27,144 nucleotides of DNA from Prevotella sp. (GTDB lineage Bacteria; Bacteroidota; Bacteroidia; Bacteroidales; Bacteroidaceae), in assembly GCA_003447235.1 (NCBI GenBank), contig DLZV01000020.1:3696-30839 (forward strand). The letters run 5' to 3'. Each line of letters starts with the position of its first letter. Position 1 is the first letter of the stretch. This document shows, in pieces, positions 23,475-27,144 of the stretch. The notes under the pieces are model-generated. The model saw nothing but the letters and a program-made list of their open reading frames with translations. It was not told the DNA's origin and ran no database searches. A program made the translations under genes and the position numbers.

Positions 23475-23536
23475 CTATGCCACAGTTTCTTTTCTTCCAT
23501 GATTTTCTTACTGGTTTAAGTTGTCGAAATGATTGC

Positions 23537-24823
23537 CTATCTCTCTATTTTCAGAAGCCAGTCGATAGCGGAGCAGACATGAATGCTTTTGCCTTCTACC
23601 ACAACATCACGTGTCGTGGTCATGGCTATGAGCGTCAGCTTGTCACAACGCAATGCCGTCGAGGCTTTCACAAGCGAGCTCGTCTCGCGGTTGAAGGTCT
23701 TTGTGCTGTCGATGTCGTATGCCACTTGTATCAGCTCCACGGCCTTGTCTTGGTTGCACACCACAAAATCCACCTCTTTGGAGCGCGGCGACTCTTTGTA
23801 GTAGTATATGTCCAAGAAGTCGTTGCTACACCTACGAAGCAGTTCTATATAGACAACATTCTCCAAGCGCCAACCAATATTTTCGGGCGCAAAAGAATTT
23901 TCACGATTGTTCTGCAACCCACAATCCACGATGTACGCCTTTGCGTTTCTTATGCGCTCTTTGCTCTTGAAGGAGTGCTTGGAAAGCAATTGTATGAGAA
24001 ATGCCTGGCGCAAATAACCGACGTATTTCTTTGCCGTTTGATCCGTTATCTTCAACACTTGAGAGATGCTATCGTAGTTGACCTCCTGGCACACATTGTT
24101 GATCAGGTGGTTGGCTATTTTCCGCAGGGCGTCCGTGTTGCGGATTTTGAAACGTTGCTGTATGTCTTTTGTGATGATGGCCTCCATGAGGCTCTGTACG
24201 TATCCACGCTTATTGCGCAAGTTCTGCATTTCCGGAAAACCTCCATCATTGATATAGTCAATAAATGCCGCTTTCTTTTCGGCCTCGGCTTTTGTTGTGA
24301 TGCCACGAGTGTCGATGCGACGGAAACAACAATATTCTCGAAAAGAGAATGGGAACAAATGGATTTCATTGTAACGGCCCGTCAAATGTGTTGCCAACTC
24401 ACCACTGAGCAGTTTGGCATTACTTCCCGTTACCACAACGTGCAGGTTGGAACGTAGAAGACGATTGACAAACAAATGCCATCCATCAACATTTTGTATC
24501 TCATCGAGAAAGATATACTGTATATCAGTACCATATACCTGATAGACACAAGAGAGTACCGTATTCAGGTCTTCTGTTTGCATTTTTGCAAAACGGTCGT
24601 CATCAAAGTTGGCATAGCCATAGTTGACGCGATGCTCCAAAAGCACCTTATGACAAAGGGTCGATTTACCACTTCGCCTCACTCCTATCACGACTTGTGC
24701 AAGGGGACTGTCAAATTCAAACAAACTCTCCTCGTTCCGCTTTACCCATTGTTCGGGATGATAGTTGCCGACATATTCTTTTTGCTCTGCCAACACTTGA
24801 AGCATGATTCTTTCTTCCACCAT
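23537..24823 (-). CDS. AAA-family ATPase of the DUF4143 type
   Basis: A 428-residue protein of the AAA_14/DUF4143 family, whose biological role is poorly known. Walker A is GVRRSGKST (47-55), Walker B is YIFLDEIQ (Asp107-Glu108), and VVTGSNAKLLSGE is the sensor-1-like segment. A winged-helix-like middle part (DSISQVLKITDQTAKKYVGYL) follows. The C-terminal domain has a nuclease-like pattern, KEVDFVV (Glu350, Asp352) then ELIQV (Glu363, Gln366), where a PD-(D/E)XK nuclease would have Lys in place of Gln. It may therefore bind rather than cut. The gene is visibly more AT-rich than its neighbours and faces aroB. The M at 24805 is an alternative start, preceded by GGAAG. The upstream 32-bp array and aroB-end copy suggest it arrived as a cassette. 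That is inference. Confidence 0.9.
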   Translation of the reverse strand: MVEERIMLQVLAEQKEYVGNYHPEQWVKRNEESLFEFDSPLAQVVIGVRRSGKSTLCHKVLLEHRVNYGYANFDDDRFAKMQTEDLNTVLSCVYQVYGTDIQYIFLDEIQNVDGWHLFVNRLLRSNLHVVVTGSNAKLLSGELATHLTGRYNEIHLFPFSFREYCCFRRIDTRGITTKAEAEKKAAFIDYINDGGFPEMQNLRNKRGYVQSLMEAIITKDIQQRFKIRNTDALRKIANHLINNVCQEVNYDSISQVLKITDQTAKKYVGYLRQAFLIQLLSKHSFKSKERIRNAKAYIVDCGLQNNRENSFAPENIGWRLENVVYIELLRRCSNDFLDIYYYKESPRSKEVDFVVCNQDKAVELIQVAYDIDSTKTFNRETSSLVKASTALRCDKLTLIAMTTTRDVVVEGKSIHVCSAIDWLLKIER

Positions 24824-24852
24824 AACCGTAAGCTTATTGATCTATTCAAGTG

Positions 24853-24884
24853 CAAAAATACTGAAAATATTGAAAACGAGCAAT
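24853..24884 (-). promoter_or_regulatory. Promoter of the ATPase gene
   Basis: On the minus strand ATTG (24884-24881), a 20-bp spacer and TATTTTTG (24860-24853) fit the -33/-7 consensus with one mismatch. An 8-bp inverted repeat, TTTAGCGA/TCGCTAAA (24884-24891 and 24901-24908), abuts the -33 box. Its right arm is the first bases of the 32-bp array. Confidence 0.65.
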
Positions 24885-24901
24885 TTAGCGACTTTAAAAT
24901 T

Positions 24902-25042
24902 CGCTAAAATGCAGATTTCTGACCTTTCTATCACGCTAAAATGCAGATTTTGCCTCGTTCTATCACGCTAAAATGCAGGTTTTTGATCTTTCTATCACGC
25001 TAAAATGCAGATTTCACGTCGTCCTATCACGCTAAAATGCAA
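24902..25042. repeat. Array of five units at exact 32-bp spacing
   Basis: Units start with CGCTAAAATGCA at 24902, 24934, 24966, 24998 and 25030, always 32 bp apart. Each full unit has CGCTAAAATGCAGATTT (one G for A in unit 3), then 8 variable bases (CTGACCTT, TGCCTCGT, TTGATCTT, CACGTCGT), then a T- or C-initial CTATCA. The fifth unit is cut after CGCTAAAATGCA and joins the aroB-end copy. The array sits upstream of the ATPase promoter, on the far side of its -33 box. Thirty-two bp is about three helical turns, so a protein bound to each unit would lie on the same DNA face. Confidence 0.92.
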
Positions 25043-25102
25043 CAGACCGTCGGCGACGAGAAGGCTCGCCAGACGCTCGACTTCCTGCGCGAGGAGACGT
25101 AG
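25043..25102 (+). pseudogene. Second, diverged copy of the aroB 3' end (19 codons and stop)
   Basis: The 60 bp from CAGACCGTCGGCGACGAG to TAG align without gaps to 23301-23360, the end of aroB, with 7 mismatches. Both read in frame to a stop: aroB ends QTVGDEEAREALDFLREGA, the copy QTVGDEKARQTLDFLREET. The frame and stop are kept, so this looks like the end of a related aroB allele and not chance. It has no start and is probably the displaced or imported 3' end of the gene. Confidence 0.88.
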
Positions 25103-25327
25103 GGGATTTCTCTTCTCTCTTTGGGGCTGAGGGGGGGGCGCCTGGCCTGTCACAGGTTGGGCCCGCCCTTTGTGTGTCAGTATGTCAAAGACCGTGGAGA
25201 CTTAGATTCTGCAGGGGAGGCGGACGTCTGCCGTGGCCAATCGGGAGGCGGGCCTACCCAAGAATCGTGTTCATGCTGCAAAGTTAAGTCTTTCTGCCAA
25301 CCCAGCCGTGCGATACGATGCGATTGG

Positions 25328-25402
25328 GTGAGATAACGTGAGATAACGTGAGATAACGGGTGATGAGGGTGGAATGAGACGCAAGGAGACGCAAGGAGAC
25401 GG
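25328..25402. repeat. Two adjacent sets of 10-bp tandem repeats
   Basis: GTGAGATAAC occurs three times in tandem (25328-25357). After an 18-bp gap GAGACGCAAG occurs twice, with a third partial unit (25376-25402). Both have a period close to one helical turn. Confidence 0.85.
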
Positions 25403-25559
25403 AAATACCCTGCTATCGAAGCTTCGAGCAAATGGCTGGGGCCAGCGAGGGGAAGGGCCATCACAGAAAGGGCCTAAGAGAGGAGGACATCCTTGGAAGG
25501 GAAGGGCCTTGGAGAGAAGAGGCATCACAGCACTTGAGAAGCCTCGGAGAAAGAAGAGC

Positions 25560-25709
25560 GTTCCAGTTGTTCCAGTATTCCAATTAATTTCGAGACACCC
25601 CCATTTTCTCTTATTATCTATAACTACTTAATAACTAATTAGTTATATAGTATATATAGGGGTAATAGGATTTTGCATACCCTCAAAAAATAACTGGAAC
25701 AACTGGAAC
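25560..25709. repeat. 17-bp perfect inverted repeat around a 16-bp palindrome
   Basis: GTTCCAGTTGTTCCAGT (25560-25576) and its exact complement ACTGGAACAACTGGAAC (25693-25709) enclose 116 bp of very AT-rich DNA. Near the centre is the perfect palindrome ATAACTAATTAGTTAT (25631-25646), followed by TATAGTATATATA. Each arm has an internal GTTCCAGTT direct repeat. No gene is inside. Confidence 0.85.
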
Positions 25710-26077
25710 TGGAACAAAGCCCAAACACTCTTTTCTCTCTAAAAGGCTTATTACCAACAGATTATCTCTTTCTACTACTTTACTTTCACCTCTATATTCG
25801 ACAACATAGTCGATATGATAGCCGATAAAAGCCGAAGAAAATGGGGTAAAATAGGTCTCGCAAGGCTTACTTTCCGGTCTTTAGCCCGCAGAATTAACTA
25901 CGAAAGTGGTACATCAAAATCAAGGCTTCACCACGATTTGAGGATATCTTTTTCACAAAAACGCATGTTGAAAAGAAAAACCAAGGGCAAACAATCAAAA
26001 AACGATCGCATGAAAAAGGGAAAAATGGTTCATCCGAAAAATAGCGTGTCAGGGTTGTTTGCGTTGTTTCGATGCAG

Positions 26078-26169
26078 CCTGCTGAGTAGGGAAAACAACA
26101 AGAACAATAAGTACAACGTATAACAACGCTTTCGATAAGCCATGCGTAAAACCGAGCTCGCTCGAGTTT
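26078..26169. repeat. E4: partial intergenic repeat element, copy 4
   Basis: The left end (CCTGCTGAGTAGGGAAAACA..) is the exact complement of the last 22 bases of E1. 26121-26169 matches E3 at 47 of 49 positions, including AACAACGCTTTCGATAAGCC and CCGAGCTCGCTCGAG. The right half of the element, with the GTTGTTTTCC end, is missing, so this copy is truncated. The following 26170-26480 is purine-rich and shows no gene. Confidence 0.75.
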
Positions 26170-26484
26170 TGCCGTGATCAGAAAGAATAGCAGGAGAACG
26201 TTCCTGTAAGAGCTTGTAGCCTGTCCGGCAATAGCAATAAGATGCGCTACCCCGAAGAAATCCCGAAGGCTTACCGAAGAAAGGGAATAAGACAGAAGAG
26301 GACAAAAGAGGGCAGAAGACACGAGGAGAAGACGGCAGGAGGGAGGAAGCTTTCCCCCACCAAAAGCGCGTTATTACCATTCCAAGACTGGCGAACAAAC
26401 AAGACTTAGAGATTGACACAGATCAAGAACGGGGGGTAAGACAGGCTTTTGGAATGAAAACAACACAAATTAACGGATAAAAAG

Positions 26485-26515
26485 TTGGCAGTTTAGAGAA
26501 ATTACACTAATTTTG
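26485..26515 (+). promoter_or_regulatory. Promoter of the last secreted-protein gene
   Basis: TTGG (26485-26488), a 19-bp spacer and TAATTTTG (26508-26515) match the consensus with one mismatch at -33. The next supported start is 262 bp after the -7 box, so the transcript would have a leader of roughly 255 nt. No riboswitch class is recognised in it. Confidence 0.68.
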
Positions 26516-26776
26516 CGCCGTCAAAATGGAGACAAGGCCCGGATCGGTCGTTTTTAGGCAGATCTTCGCGCCACACACACCATAGAGACGCAAAGGAGGG
26601 AAGGATATCTTCAGGATACGCCAGTGGCTTGATTGACCACAACCACCCATTATTACCATTCGACAAGGACTTAGCAAACAGAGTAGCTTCTATCACCATA
26701 GGAGCCGACTCTGCAGCGCCATGCCCTTCGGACAGTGGAATAAATCAAAACAAGTTTATACACAAGATCAATTTTT

Positions 26777-27130
26777 ATGAGAACTACAACATTGCAATCT
26801 TCCAAGGCATCATCCAGCCTTTGGAAACTTTTCGCAGCCATGCTACTCGTGTGGATTCTTGTCCCCATAGGGCAGGCGTCGGCACAAAATAAAGCGACTG
26901 CAAGCAACGGAACAGAAAATACTATTGGAGGTGTTGACAAACTTTATGGCATTGATCCTTCGTCAGCAATTTGTACAAACAAAGGAACGGCTGAAACCGA
27001 CGGAAACAGGATTGTGTGTCTGTTTAACGTCGGAGCGAAAAAGTTTCTAAGCATTGGTGGCAAGTGGGGTACCCATGCCTCGCTAAATGTTTCACCACAT
27101 TCCATTTATATGATATGGAATAATCAATAG
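26777..27130 (+). CDS. Short secreted protein, possibly a truncated Prevotella-type surface protein
   Basis: A 117-residue protein. Residues 1-37 form a long signal peptide (basic start, LWKLFAAMLLVWILVPIGQASAQ). The mature part has Asn/Thr-rich sequence, then CLFNVGAKKFLSIGGKWGTHASLNV. I recall this NVG..KFL..GG.WGTHASL pattern at the start of much longer secreted proteins of Prevotella. Here a TAG ends the frame soon after it, at the edge of the window. The protein may therefore be truncated by a nonsense change, or be a genuine short form. The frame stays open after the TAG for the few codons visible. No Shine-Dalgarno is seen; the bases before ATG are AT-rich. Confidence 0.65.
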   Translation: MRTTTLQSSKASSSLWKLFAAMLLVWILVPIGQASAQNKATASNGTENTIGGVDKLYGIDPSSAICTNKGTAETDGNRIVCLFNVGAKKFLSIGGKWGTHASLNVSPHSIYMIWNNQ

Positions 27131-27144
27131 TTCGTTAAAATTTG

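Larger units (their letters stand above)
25103..26077. other. Long stretch without a supported gene
   Basis: Nearly 1 kb between the aroB-end copy and E4. It holds a run of eight G (25131-25138), a CCTGTCACAGG palindrome (25146-25156), and a -7-like TAACTTTG on the minus strand (25286-25279) with no gene after it. Two sets of 10-bp repeats and a 17-bp inverted repeat are listed separately. Open frames here (for example 25815-26123) show no recognisable protein. The first 60 bp loosely resemble the DNA just after the real aroB (a GGTTGG..CC.CGCCC pattern). Confidence 0.6.

Noticed and set aside
24902..25042. Reading the 32-bp array as a CRISPR array
   Set aside because: The variable parts are only 8 bp, far too short for spacers, and there are no cas genes. 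Promoter-proximal tandem sites fit better.
25121..25528. Short frames on both strands around the 10-bp repeats
   Set aside because: Several overlapping frames of similar length, no motif, and repeats inside; probably chance.
25815..26123. A 102-codon plus-strand frame
   Set aside because: It is Lys/Arg/Ser-rich with no family pattern, has no ribosome binding site, and runs into repeat element E4.

Overview
The window looks like a chromosome segment of a Bacteroidota bacterium, most likely a Prevotellaceae member with a fairly GC-rich core. Three things point there: repeated TAnnTTTG -7 boxes (some with a TTTG-like -33 box), two TonB-dependent outer-membrane proteins, and lysS-gpsA-pgi in one cluster. 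The last protein also resembles the secreted proteins with NVG..KFL..GG.WGTHASL motifs common in Prevotella. No species can be named from sequence alone.

Region 1 (1-3005), minus strand: a TonB-dependent receptor and a small exported heavy-metal-associated (HMA) protein form an operon. A perfect dyad sits in the receptor promoter, and an intrinsic terminator closes the operon. A tRNA-His with its own promoter and terminator lies upstream. Region 2 (3155-8903): gltX, waaA (Kdo transferase) and a zinc-ribbon membrane protein run leftward. A PgpH-like HD phosphohydrolase (predicted c-di-AMP phosphodiesterase) runs rightward. Region 3 (8961-15400): a bidirectional terminator, an iron-type alcohol dehydrogenase with its own promoter, a HAD phosphatase, then pgi, gpsA and lysS, all leftward. 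A strong terminator separates pgi from the HAD gene.

Region 4 (15401-22310): an exported protein of unknown function, a calcium/sodium antiporter and a large outer-membrane beta-barrel protein. The long intergenic spaces are filled by a modular, hairpin-rich repeat family, here called E1-E4. It has GGGGAAAACAAC / GTTGTTTTCC ends, CCTGCTGA-type outer flanks and GGCGAAGCGTTGT arms. Region 5 (22311-25102): aroB, then an AT-richer DUF4143-type AAA ATPase in the opposite direction. Upstream of the ATPase is an array of five units at exactly 32-bp spacing. The array ends directly in a second, diverged 60-bp copy of the aroB 3' end. This arrangement suggests that the ATPase and its array entered as a unit at the end of aroB.

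Region 6 (25103-27144) is mostly non-coding. It holds two sets of 10-bp tandem repeats, a 17-bp perfect inverted repeat around a palindrome, a partial E element, and a promoter with a leader of about 260 nt before a short secreted protein.

The strongest candidates for something undescribed are the ATPase/32-bp-array/aroB-end cassette and the E repeat family. The functions suggested for both are inference.
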